Assembly: GCA_035048485.1 (NCBI GenBank)
Contig: CM068580.1
Location: 61,707,983 to 61,771,982, forward strand
DNA from: Pteria penguin
Taxonomy: Eukaryota > Mollusca > Bivalvia > Pterioida > Pteriidae
Reading direction: 5' to 3'
DNA: 64,000 bases
The number at the start of each line of letters is the position of its first letter. The first letter of the stretch is position 1. Shown here piece after piece: positions 54,101 to 64,000 of this stretch. The notes under the pieces were generated by a model, which made no database searches, was not told the origin of the DNA, and worked only from the letters and a program-made list of their open reading frames with translations. Position numbers and translations under genes: made by a program.

Positions 54101-57100
54101 GGTCACCTTTATATACATTATCCTGATCAGACACTAGTGAGCTCTTAGTGGGACTCACACCTGGGACCTATCAAGTAGTGGTCAGCTATATATACATTAT
54201 CCTGATCAGACACTAGTGAGCTCTTAGTGGGACTCACACCTGGGACCTATCAAGTAGCGGTCACCTCTATATACATTTTCCTGATCAGACACTTGTCAGC
54301 TATTAGTGGGACTCACACCTGGGACCTATCAAGTAGTGGTCACCTTTATATACATTATCCTGATCAGACACTAGTGAGCTCTTAGTGGGACTTGCACCTG
54401 GGACCTATCAAGTAGTGGTCACCTTTATATACATTATCCTGATCAGACACTAGTGAGCTCTTAGTGGGACTCATATCTGGGACCTATCAAGTAGCGGTCA
54501 CCTTTATATACATTATCCTGATCAGACACTAGTGAGCTCTTAGTGGGACTCACACCTGGGACCTATCAAGTAGTAGTCACCTTTATATACATTATCCTGA
54601 TCAGACACTAGTGAACTCTTAGTGGGACTCATATCTGGGACCTATCAAGTAGTGGTCACCTTTATATACATTATCCTGATCAGACACTAGTGAGCTCTTA
54701 GTGGGACTCAAACCTGGGACCTATCAAGTAGCGGTCACCTTTATATACATTATCCTGATCAGACACTTGTCAGCTATTAGTGGGACTCACACCTGGGACC
54801 TATCAAGTAGTGGTCACCTTTATATACATTATCCTGATCAGACACTTGTCAGCTCTTAGTGGGACTCACACCTGGGACCTATCAAGTAGTGGTCACCTTT
54901 ATATATATTATCCTGATCAGACACTAGTGAGCTCTTAGTGGGACTCATATCTGGGACCTATCAAGTAGTGGTCACCTTTATATACATTATCCTGATCAGA
55001 CACTAGTGAGCTCTTAGTGGGACTCATACCTGGGACCTATCAAGTAGTGGTCACCTTTATATACATTATCCTGATCAGATACTAGTGAGCTCTTAGTGGG
55101 ACTCATACCTGGGACCTATCAAGTAGTGGTCACCTTTATATACATTATCTTGATCAGACACTAGTGAGCTCTTAGTGGGACTTACATCTGGGACCTATCA
55201 AGTAGTGGTCACCTCTATATACATTATCCTGATCAGACACTAGTGAGCTCTTAGTGGGACTCACACCTGGGACGTATCAAGTAGCGGTCACCTTTATATA
55301 CATTATCCTGATCAGACACTAGTGAGCTCTTAGTGGGACTCACACCTGGGAAGTATCAAGTAGCGGTCACCTTTATATACATTATCCTGATCAGACACTG
55401 GTGAGCACTTAGTGGGACTCACATCTGGGACCTATCAAGTAGTGGTCACCTTTATATACATTATCCTGATCACACACTTGTCAGCTCTTAGTGGGACTCA
55501 CACCTGTGACCTATCAAGTAGTGGTCACCTTTATATACATTATCCTGATCAGACACTAGTGAGCTCTTAGTGGGACTCACACCTGGGACCTATCAAGTAG
55601 TGGTCACCTCTATATACATTATCCTGATCAGACACTAGTGAACTCTTAATGGGACTCATACCTGGGACCTATCAAGTAGCGGTCACCTTCATATACATTA
55701 TCCTGATATGCAGCCATCGAGAGAGTCCTAGTAAAAGGGCAGACAAATCAACTTATTGAAATGTGATTAGGTGACTTAAGGGACTTAGTGATGGAAACCG
55801 GAACACCGGCAGAAAAATTACAGAGGTGTGCCGCAATATTGAATTGATCATTGCATGTGCTCCTTTTACCTGCATGGCTAACAAGGTCTCTTAATTTATA
55901 AAATGCACATACTAACATTGTAAACTTGATGCAGCCAAATAAAATAAATGTATGTACTGACCTTTTTCCATTAAGTCTTCAAATTTTAATGGTTCAGGAT
56001 CTCTGCCTATTTGAAAAACTAAGTTCCTCACTGAAATATATATAGTGTACAATATGATGATATTTATATATATTACATAATGCATGCATATCATATAACT
56101 CTCTGCAAAAATATATACCTTACAGAGATATGTTTGTATCACACTGATATCCCTAACACCCACCATTTTGCTTGTAATATGTTCATTGTGGATCATTCAG
56201 GAGCTATTGAAAGTTTTGATCACTAAGGTATGTATACCATTATAAAATGTCCCCCTATAGTAGATAAAACTGATCAGTGAAACAATTCCAAATAATTTTC
56301 ATCATTGAATCAACTTCTCATATGATATAACATATGTATATTTCTTATGAAAGCCTTATCCTGAATGATATAACGAAAGACCCAGACCTCAAGGTATGAG
56401 GTGCATAAATGTGCAAGGAATTTGGTAAAATATACATAGACTTTTTTCTGTGTGTGCACATGTATATTACAATATACATGTTAATTAATTGTTTTATGCA
56501 TTACATATCAGAGTAATACATACATTGACTCTGAACTTGGATGGATCTTTGAATATTGAATAAGAGACATTCAAACACTGTCACTGAAGATGCCTGTTTT
56601 CAAAACAACATGGGAGTCTGCTACAAATGAAACAGTATTCAAGCATGGAAACAGAAGTACCACTGGCTGATAGATATTGGTGTCAGTTACAAGTTCTCTC
56701 TTCATTGCTACAGTATGATTCCAGTGTTATACAAGAACACTGTGTGTTTGTTGCCTTGTTGTTTCATTTCATATTATCAAAATCATTTCACTGTTACATG
56801 CATTGTATATACTTAGACAACGATATAATACCACAATACCAAATTGTACTGAAAATTCTACCTGTGCAACGGACACGCTTAAAGTAGAGAGGGATTTACT
56901 GTTTCATTCAAAAGACTGGGCACCTACTAAATGCATGTATGGCTTAAACCCAAGATACCAGAACAATGAAACACTTTCAGTGTGCTAATAATGGCATCTA
57001 GCTACTCAGGCTCATTCTGCATATTAAGCATAAGGTAAATACCCTTTTGAGATTAATTTAAGAATCATTTAATTTTACATGTAACACACATTTTGATTGG

Positions 57101-59656
57101 TTAAAAAATCTGTAGTATATCTAATCCATGAAAATTTTTTTTCTGTGACAACGTAATTTTCTGTGTTTTCTTAACTGTGACATCAATATTCACACCCCAG
57201 TGGCAGAAATAGAGCATACCTAAGGTACCAATTTCTGAGGATATAAAACATGTTTGACAGAAATTAAATGATTAAAGGAATGAATCTAATTTGTTTTACG
57301 TTGGATGGAGGTATACCTTGAAAAAAAGGATGGAAAACTTATGCATCATGTGCTACATGCTGTCCTATATACCTCCATCCAACGAGAAATAATAAGTTTA
57401 TTCCTGAAATTAGTATTTAGAATAAAATTTGCGGGTATTCACACTTTAACTTTAAGTCTTACCTGGACCTCTGAAATGACTGTATTGTTTTTTTGAAAAG
57501 GAGAGACATGAATTGTTCTAATGCCTGATATATTAGAATAACTTTTATGTTAAAGGTTATCTTACGTCTTTTATAATTATAAACTTTGGAGTATATGAGG
57601 TTTACGCTACTACGGATTGATGACTTACCATTACAACATGCTATCTCTATCCTGGACATTCGCACCAAAGATGTGAAGGTGATAATAAATTCTTGTGGAT
57701 ATAAGCCAGTTGATGCCCAAAATGTTGCAGACTCACTTAAAGAGTGAAATCATATTTTGAAAATTATTATGTTACTCTTCTATTTAAAACATTTACTCAA
57801 CATGTTGACATGTTAGTTTATCAAATATAGCAGTAAACTAATATCCGAAAAATATATATAGACTACACAGAAGTTATATCAGGTATGTCTCACTTTGACC
57901 TTTTTATGCCAAGAACTAAATATGAAGGAAGGTGCAAATAGAAGTATTTTTGGATCAGACTTCAAAAAATTATCTATACAATTATTTGCTTACTGTATGT
58001 ACCAAGAAGAAAATGATAAATATGATATACCAGTAGTATAAACAATGTAACCATAAAGACGTAGAATTAAAACATTTATCTTGAACAAGTTTGAACTACT
58101 ACAAAAACATGTTATTCATATGCTAATAGACAAATTAATCACTGATGAAACTAATTGTATCAATGAAGGATAACATTAAAACTTCTAATTTCACAATTGT
58201 TCATCTTGACAGCTTTATAGAAAAAAAAACCTATATTAAAGTGATTATATATGTACTAATATTATTATAAGCAGCATTATAGCTATAATGAAATTTTTTA
58301 TCTTTTTTTTTTTTAATTAGTTTTCAGCTTCATCTCATCTTAATATCAAACTTTTTGTAGGGTATTTATATATCTATTAAAAATCTTGGGAATCAAGGAT
58401 TGTTATTATTATGCTATAGTTTTACAAAGAATAATAACAATTCAGATCAAATCAGAATAAATAAGCTTTATTTATAGTCGGCATGTCAGAATTAACAAAG
58501 AACATAAGCTCTATGGAGCTTTTAAGACTGACATTAACATATTTACAGCTAGTGATCAATTAATAAAAAAGTTTATACAAAGCTATCAAAATAGATTAAT
58601 TTATATATACAGATCTATTTACAGCATAGTCTAAAATCCAAGAGTAAAGCTATAGGTTAAGAACTTGACAAAGGTAACTAAATAAAGTTTGAACTATGAT
58701 CCACAAAAAGAACTTATTATCACTAAATTTGTAATAATTGTATGTAAGACAAATTGAGTTTGGCACTAGTAATAGTTAAATACTATTTCAAAAAACAAGG
58801 TGATAACATAAGATTGATATTTCTTTAGATAAAAGTAAAAATGAATGAAACATAACAGATTATGTGCACAGACAGATCATAGAATACAAATGACAATTGT
58901 TTAACAAAGGAATTGAATTAGTCAGTGTTTGGAAAAATAGCTTTTCATGTTTTGCTAGTTAGATAATCCTCCAAACCCCGACATGATAAAAGATCATAAG
59001 ACACAGAAAAAGTTAGGAAGTATACTGGTTCAAAATCTAAGCACATTGCAAAGCATTATATATAAAACTGCATGATTATATCACTTCCTGCTATCTCCTT
59101 CCTTCAATCCCAATGCATATATTCAACTTAAAATAGTATAAGTTATACAGTCGCTTTATGATGGTATAATCTACATGGATAATAGACCTTCCACATTAAC
59201 TGTGGGACTGAGATGATAATTGGTAACGTTTCCAGTGAAATTTCTGATGTTATAATGAATGTCTCTCACTCTCTGACAACATTTTGTGGGAACAGTGATG
59301 ACTTTACCTACCAAAATGTCAGTTTTGCAGTTAATGTGAAATGGTCTATAATGAATGATGAAAAAAGGTAGATCGAGTGGTAATGATTTTTGCTGGTAGT
59401 TGGTCGAATGCTTGTACTTTGATGAGTATTTTGTGTTCTATATGAACATTTGAATAAATCTACTATTGATACAAAATACTGAAGTCGCTTTGTCTAACTT
59501 TAAAACATCTTCATTCGAGTTTCCTCTGTCCTTCTATTGAATCAATGTGTACTCGAAGACTTACCCATCGATAATGTGTTCGGGAGGATGTTTATCATCA
59601 CTGGAAGTCGCTAGTACTACTGATGCTCCAGCAGTTTTCAAGGCGACGTCGAACAT
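50983..59656 (-). CDS. IFT25: IFT25 / HSPB11, intraflagellar transport protein 25, 4 exons, 139 aa
   Basis: IFT25 is a small jelly-roll (galactose-binding-like) subunit of intraflagellar transport complex B. In the family it pairs with IFT27 and serves Hedgehog-component traffic in cilia. Exons join in phase at 59656-59565, 57735-57629, 56030-55962 and 51134-50983. The protein reads MFDVALKTAGASVVLATSSD, then KHPPEHIIDGE, ATFWASTGLYPQEFII, RMSRIEIACCN, ELDHTDGRLQQEEFP and YDHFVSVNRLVVNGT. Each block lines up with vertebrate HSPB11 (known members about 144 aa) at the expected spacing. It lies head-to-head with LRRC42 and tail-to-tail with the esterase. Intron 3 contains a 3.3-kb minisatellite. 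I see no break, so the gene should be functional. Confidence 0.95.
52048..52377 (-). repeat. Two truncated SINE type-A copies in tandem
   Basis: 'gttttatgtcacttaacgat' with 'ggtccacccgaggcagggag', then 'gttttacgccactccacag' with 'cgacccacccgaagcagtga' are two successive copies of the SINE body. The second runs directly into the first unit of the 79-bp array at 52378, where a tRNA-like head would be expected. Confidence 0.85.
52378..55701. repeat. 79-bp minisatellite, 42 units, derived from a SINE tRNA head
   Basis: Units start CCTGATCAGACACTAGTGAG and recur at exactly 79 bp. 42 x 79 plus one 6-bp insertion (GTACAT near 52847) equals the full 3324 bp. Reversed, the unit contains 'ataaaggtgaccactacttg' and 'aggtcccaggtgtgagtccc'. 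These align with the A-box side and B box of the local SINE head ('ataaggtgctcggctcgtga', 'aggtcccgggttcgactccc'). Units differ at a few recurrent positions (CACACC, CATACC or CATATC; AGTGAG or TGTCAG), so variant types are interspersed. Confidence 0.95.
55962..56030 (-). CDS. IFT25: IFT25 exon 3 (residues 67-89)
   Basis: A 69-bp exon between TATATTTCAG and GTCAGT. It encodes VRNLVFQIG and EPLKFEDLMEK, corresponding to the vertebrate segment with EPVDFEQWIEK. Confidence 0.95.
56031..57628 (-). other. IFT25 intron 2 (1.6 kb)
   Basis: An inverted repeat lies at about 57300-57382, where GTTGGATGGAGGTATA pairs with TATACCTCCATCCAAC. Open frames at 56627-56887 and 56803-56988 match no known family. 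Confidence 0.7.
57629..57735 (-). CDS. IFT25: IFT25 exon 2 (residues 31-66)
   Basis: Acceptor TTCACTCTTTAAG. It encodes GESATFWASTGLYPQEFII and MSRIEIACCN. Donor GTAAG, phase 1. The opposite strand is also open over this exon and should not be annotated. Confidence 0.95.
57736..59564 (-). other. IFT25 intron 1 (1.8 kb) containing a MITE
   Basis: AT-rich sequence, with one MITE at 59183-59348. Nothing else is recognised. Confidence 0.8.
59183..59348. mobile_element. MITE family T, copy 1 (166 bp)
   Basis: The ends TAGACCTTCCACATTAACTG and, reversed, TAGACCATTTCACATTAACTG are inverted repeats. The ends have TA at the junctions, as expected for Tc1/mariner-type insertion. The interior is related to the copy at 61401-61574 ('gtgggaacagtgatgacttt' against 'gcgggaacagttatgatttt'). 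Confidence 0.8.
59565..59656 (-). CDS. IFT25: IFT25 exon 1 (residues 1-30)
   Basis: Starts at ATG (59656-59654) and ends in phase 2 at a GTAAG donor. SSDDKHPPEHIID is the strongest family match. The start sits at the same place as in vertebrate HSPB11. Confidence 0.95.
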
Positions 59657-61400
59657 TTTAGCGTTCGTAGCAACACAAGGAAAATATTTTTGTCTTTGTC
59701 TACTCCACGCTTAAAATTCTAAAATTAAAACGGTTTCGCTGAAATATATCCGGATATAGAATTTGTATAGAAATGATATAGTTATGTATCTAAATTTTGA
59801 TATGACATTTGTGAAATATACGATATTTATTCATCAATATTACATAATGTTTAATCAGAGTCTCAGCTACTTTCAATATATTCTATAATCTATTACTTTT
59901 AGTACAGGGACGTTTACGGAAAACATATATTGGTTTGGTTTAACTTCTACAGTATAGTAAACACATTTTGGATTAAGATTTTCTGCGAAAATTGAATTCG
60001 AACACTTGGCAGACCCACTTGTTGACATCTGTGTAATTATAAATAGTACTCAAATACTCGCCCCCCATTTCATAAGCGTGGAATGTGAACATGCTCTTGA
60101 ATTGTTGACTTTACTCTGTGGCAGTGTGGAGTTTATACGTCATGTAAACACTGTACAGTAAAACGTTCTCTGCATGCAGCTGCTCCGAGGTTAGGATTGT
60201 GTACTAATATTACATGTATATTGCTACATATATATCCCCATTCTCATTCCAATGCAAGCCTCTATTTTTTCTTACTCATTCGTTGACATCGTATGAGTAT
60301 ACGTTATAAATGTGATCGGCAGCTGTGGTCATGCAGGCAGGAGACAGTACCCAGATTACATTGAATTTTAAAATACAATAGTGTCATAGCATTATTAATA
60401 CCTATATATTTTACGATGTCCCATTGCCCCTACCTTTCATTGTTCTGTTGAAGTGCTTAATGACAACCCCCCCCCTTTCCTACATTATTGTACTTAAAGG
60501 GTAAGCAAATCTCAAGCAGAATTGTATTGTGATTCTTCATTTAGTCAATCAATTTAACTGTTTTGATTAAACACTGATTTGTGGAAGGTTGAGTTTCATT
60601 TTTAGGAAATAAACAGTGTTCCCATTCATGTAGAATTGTGCATGAATCACATATATTTAGATATAATTCACACACAAAATTTAATGTACATACATGTTTT
60701 CACACGACTGATGTTATAAAAAAATATAATGTATATGTTAGAATGTTCACTCATAATTAACAGAAACAAAGTCATTTAAACGCTTTAGTCAATGTTGTTT
60801 TCAATATATGGGGGTATAAAACGCCCATTTCAATATTTGACTGGGATAGACATGATGTATATATATCTCTGACTGGAAACACTGAATAATTCATATTAAT
60901 ACATGTATGTCAAAGCATTCCCCAGACATTGATATATGGCCACGTTTGTATATTGAAGCTATTAACTAAACTGTCTGGTATCAGCTTTTCTTGAGAAATC
61001 ATGTATGTCTCGTGATGAGACTTTCTGACTCTACCGGTATCACAGGCATCAATGATTGTTTCATCTCCCCTTTATTACAAACACAAGTGTGGTGAACCCT
61101 CCTTACTTCTTTATTGAGGTGGTTGAAGGAAGAGAGTGCTCATGAATCAAGTGCCTGTGCTCTATAGGTATCGTCTTAAATACTGTAATAGAAACAAATC
61201 ATGTACATGTAGGGCGGACAATTCTCTATGAATATGTGGTGGTCTCATTGGCTCAGAAAGTGCAATTAGTAGAGTATCCATATTATTCATGACAGTACAC
61301 ATATTTGGCATCCATCTATTTCACCTTGATACATGTATGTATAGATAATATTTTTCTGTAGTCTCATACTGTAATTTAAAGAAAAAGAGTAATACCCCGG

Positions 61401-61574
61401 TAGACCCCTTCACTTTAACTGCAGGACTAACATTTTGGTTGGCAAATGTTAACGTTTCCCTTAAAACTTTTGACATCATAATAAAAAATTGATTATCTCT
61501 GATGTCAGTTTGCGGGAACAGTTATGATTTTGCCAACCAAAATATCAGTCCCAAAGTAATAGTGAAAGGGCCTA
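61401..61574. mobile_element. MITE family T, copy 2 (174 bp)
   Basis: TAGACCCCTTCACTTTAACT at the left pairs with the right end ...GTGAAAGGGCCTA. Inner blocks ACATTTTGGTTGGCAAA and TTTGCCAACCAAAAT also pair. The right end abuts a (TA)n run at 61580-61632. Confidence 0.8.

Positions 61575-61579
<5 letters not shown>

Positions 61580-61632
<53 letters not shown>
61580..61632. repeat. (TA)n microsatellite
   Basis: About 26 TA units directly after the MITE. It encodes the artefactual YIYI frame at 61502-61801. Confidence 0.95.
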
Positions 61633-61642
<10 letters not shown>

Positions 61643-62084
61643 CACACTTCATGTATACATGTATATACCAGTCACTGGCCTCTCCTTTCATATCCAGTTG
61701 TCATATACATATATTTAATCCATGCACTTATTAATTTTTTTCATTCTATTTTAAATAGATCCAAAATAAGCAAAACTTATCCTAAATCAGTATTTGTATG
61801 ATTACTTAATGTATTTATTAATAAATCAACTCTACCAATGCAAAAAGATACATAATAAAATAAATTATTTTAGAAAACTTGGAATATGACCAACAAATTA
61901 TGGGTACAGTTGATTTCAGACTCATTGAGAGTAATGTAAGTTACTGGTAATATTAGTTAATATTACCAGCAATATCAGTTAAACCTCTGTGTCTTACAAT
62001 TTGTATATATACAATTAGAACATATTAGCAGAATCATGAAAATAAATTTTTTATACTTTAATGTTCTTATTTTGTAGATTAACA

Positions 62085-62506
62085 ATGGAAAGTCCCACAC
62101 AATATGCTAATAAGAAGCGCCGTCTATTAAATCCCGTAAACAGCCAGATACCTCATGTTGTGACTTCTCTTACTAAGATATGTGTAGACTTTGTCGCATC
62201 ACATCTTCTTCTAGTGGAATCCTTCTGCGACTTTCCAGACATCATGGGACAAAGAATCTTTCAAGCAGCTGAACAGAAAGGGTGCTTTGATCTCTCTGCA
62301 TCAGACAGTCTGACCTGTATGAAATTGTTTACAGACAGCTATGAAGGGCAAGTGATGTCACACATAAACCTAGCTAGGTGTCATCTAGGGGTGAACTATG
62401 CATTAGAGCACCTGTTGTTGTTTATTCATGTGGAGGAACTTGATATTGCGTCATGTGGTTTAGGAGACAAGCATGAAATCCTCCCTCATATTGCCCATCT
62501 TCCATG
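62085..62506 (+). CDS. LRRC42: LRRC42 coding exon 1
   Basis: The exon itself starts at 62078 after TTATTTTGTAG; the ATG at 62085 follows seven bases later in AACAATGG. An ATG further upstream at 62061 would lie in the intron. Ends in phase 2 at GTAGGA. Confidence 0.9.
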
Positions 62507-63798
62507 GTAGGAGTTTATTCTGTTGGTTTTAGAGATAAATTGCTTTAAGGTAGAAAATCCTTCAAGTCATCGACAAATTTACATTTTGCAATCCTGATAT
62601 TTTTGTTTTCCAAAACAAGTATTAATTGTTATCAAAATATGAGCAGTTGCAACATACTTTGATGCTTATGTTGTTAATTGTTAGTTGGTTGATATAAATT
62701 TTTATGATATATGTATTATAATTTATATTTATGAAGTTATAAAACTAATTTCTTTTTTTCTAAATAATTGAGTACCTTTACTGCGATTTCTATTAATACT
62801 CTGAAGGGTCTATTACCATTTCAATTATCATTTTTCTGTTTGCCATATTATTAAATGAAAATTTTTTATTCATCTAGTATTGCCTATATATGTACATTTT
62901 GATATATTGTAGTTTAAAAAAGTTAAACATATCAGAGAATTCCCTGACAGATGAAGGAATGAGGAAGATTGCAGCACCACATAGAGTGTTAAACAGAGGT
63001 CCTCATTATCTAGAGATAGTAGATGTATCAGGTCAGAGTAAAGAACCAATAAAGAAAATAGTGTATATGAGGCTCACTTACAACAGTAACCAAAACTTTA
63101 TATCAGCTTTGTCTATACTATCTTAAAAGTATATTTTAATAAAGAATAATCTATGACAAACAGAGAAATGAAAGCTAAAACAACTTCTCCTTTCCCATGT
63201 CCCACCAAAAAAGCAAAAAGAACAAATAAAAAGCAACTAGGGCATTAATAAATAGACAGCGAGATACCTCGAGGTGTCTCGCACCAGATTGTCTGTTTCA
63301 TTGTTTTATAATAGAGTAGCAGTGGTAGTGTTCTGATAGCGAATGTCTTGGATCATCCTCAGAAATGGAAAATCAATACTGTAAGCTCAGCTAAGAAATA
63401 GTAATGAATGAGTGGAGTACAGATACATTTAGACTTGATGCTACATGACCACTGTATATAGAGATTTTATTTGTAAGCATTGCAGTGTTATATGAGAAGG
63501 TAAATGACTAAAATAAAGGACTCAACAATAACAAAAAGTAGTACATGTACATGCAAATGTTGGTAAAATATGATATCTTTACCAGTTAGGTCTTCCTTTT
63601 CAACTTTTAAAATATATGAGTGACTTGGGCATATACATGTATGCAAAATTGACCAAATCATCCAACTGTATAAATTCAAAGAAGAAATCTAAATCAATTA
63701 ATTTTGTAGGGAATTCGAGTATTACTAGTAAGGGCATGTCTCAACTGAACTGCTTCCAGAATCTGCATACTGTGGATGTTACCAGTACCAATGTGAAA
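62085..63798 (+). CDS. LRRC42: LRRC42, leucine-rich repeat-containing protein 42, first three coding exons, partial at the window edge
   Basis: Coding exons at 62085-62506, 62913-63031 and 63710-63798 join in phase to 211 residues, and the gene continues beyond the window. Early residues include a basic KKRR. Next comes LTKICVDFVASHLLLVESFCDFP, then IFQAAEQKGCF, and leucine-rich repeat blocks HINLARCHLG, VEELDIASCGLGDKHEIL, LKKLNISENSLTDEGMRKI and LHTVDVTSTNV. The phrases GDKHEIL and SLTDEGMRKIAAPHRVLNRG match vertebrate LRRC42 (LGDEHEL, LSDAGVRKM.APVRV.KRG). The N-terminus is shorter than in vertebrates by several tens of residues. The molecular role is poorly known. The head-to-head partner is IFT25. 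Confidence 0.92.
62913..63031 (+). CDS. LRRC42: LRRC42 coding exon 2
   Basis: Acceptor ATATATTGTAG. It encodes LKKLNISENSLTDEGM through YLEIVDVS, one and a half LRR units. Donor GTCAGA, phase 1, chosen because the next exon completes the Gly-Asn of the expected repeat. Confidence 0.9.
63032..63709 (+). other. LRRC42 intron, no recognised feature
   Basis: AT-rich sequence. A short imperfect palindrome (GATACCTCGAGGTGTCTCG) lies near 63270. The minus-strand frame at 63488-63679 has no recognised domain. Confidence 0.7.
63710..63798 (+). CDS. LRRC42: LRRC42 coding exon 3
   Basis: Acceptor AATTTTGTAG. NSSITSKGMSQL and FQNLHTVDVTSTNVK continue the LRR series. Donor GTAAGA, phase 0. Later exons are outside the window. 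Confidence 0.9.
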
Positions 63799-64000
63799 GT
63801 AAGACGTTAAAATTATGTTATGATTACGCTCAGGTCTATGCTGGAGATTTTCATGTAATTGTAAAACTAAGGAAATAGAAGTCCATTTTGAAATGAACTT
63901 GTTAGTTGTATATATCTCTAACTGATTGAATTATAACCAAACATAACTGTAATCATTCAAGCTCATGTATTTATATTCATTCCTGACCGTTTTAATAGTA

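Larger units (their letters stand above)
51135..55961 (-). other. IFT25 intron 3 (4.8 kb)
   Basis: More than two thirds of the intron is the 79-bp minisatellite (52378-55701), with truncated SINE sequence at its left border (52048-52377). Positions 51135-52047 are AT-rich sequence without a recognised feature. Confidence 0.9.
59657..62084. promoter_or_regulatory. Divergent promoter interval of IFT25 and LRRC42
   Basis: The two start codons are 2.4 kb apart, facing away from each other. LRRC42 translation starts seven bases after a splice acceptor (TTTTGTAG at 62070-62077), so its first exon must be non-coding and upstream in this interval, possibly close to IFT25. I could not place that exon. 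An AGCAAC half-site, as in RFX X-boxes, lies at 59669-59674, about 13 bp before the IFT25 ATG. Confidence 0.5.

Noticed and set aside
52378..55701. CRISPR-like regular array
   Set aside because: Whole 79-bp units repeat without unique spacers, and the host is an animal genome. It is a minisatellite.
57601..57750. Plus-strand frame LPLQHAISILDIRTKDVKVI ending in a stop
   Set aside because: It is the antisense shadow of IFT25 exon 2.

Overview
The window looks like nuclear DNA from a lophotrochozoan animal, most likely a bivalve mollusc. It is AT-rich and intron-rich, with GT-AG exons of 70-440 bp and long introns. It is full of tRNA-derived SINEs, palindromic MITEs and a Helitron-like repeat of a type I associate with bivalve genomes (general family knowledge; nothing was searched). 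There is no bacterial operon structure, CRISPR array or rRNA. The species call is inference.

Three genes are supported by complete splice chains in which every exon phase fits. (1) Plus strand, 6461-49598: an 11-exon membrane-anchored carboxylesterase/neuroligin-like protein of 637 aa. It has a signal peptide, an intact Ser213-Glu341-His450 triad, one transmembrane helix and a 41-aa tail. (2) Minus strand, 59656-50983: a 4-exon IFT25/HSPB11 gene of 139 aa, an intraflagellar-transport complex B subunit. (3) Plus strand, from 62085 and running off the right edge: LRRC42, first three coding exons. IFT25 and LRRC42 are head-to-head, the same pairing that I know from vertebrates. The esterase and IFT25 are tail-to-tail, with 1.4 kb between stop codons.

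Layout: 1-425 is a 42-bp minisatellite; 426-6.3 kb has no recognised gene; 6.4-49.6 kb is the esterase with introns of 0.5-12.4 kb; 49.6-51 kb is the convergent 3' region with a SINE; 51-59.7 kb is IFT25; 59.7-62.1 kb is the divergent promoter side with two related MITEs; 62.1-64 kb is LRRC42.

The introns hold the less ordinary material. A 42-copy, 79-bp minisatellite in IFT25 intron 3 was apparently built from the tRNA head of the local SINE family. A two-exon claudin/PMP22-like relic with two in-frame TAG codons sits in esterase intron 3. A 111-bp phase-0 candidate cassette exon lies exactly where neuroligins carry splice site A. There is a 301-bp foldback element with a 9-bp target duplication, a hAT-type element carrying a 102-bp palindrome, a Helitron-like element with about nine 145-bp modules containing CCAAT and YY1-like sites, and a cluster of opposed reverse-transcriptase and mariner relics.

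The three genes have no obvious joint function. IFT25 is ciliary, the esterase is a cell-surface hydrolase or adhesion-type protein, and LRRC42 is poorly characterised.
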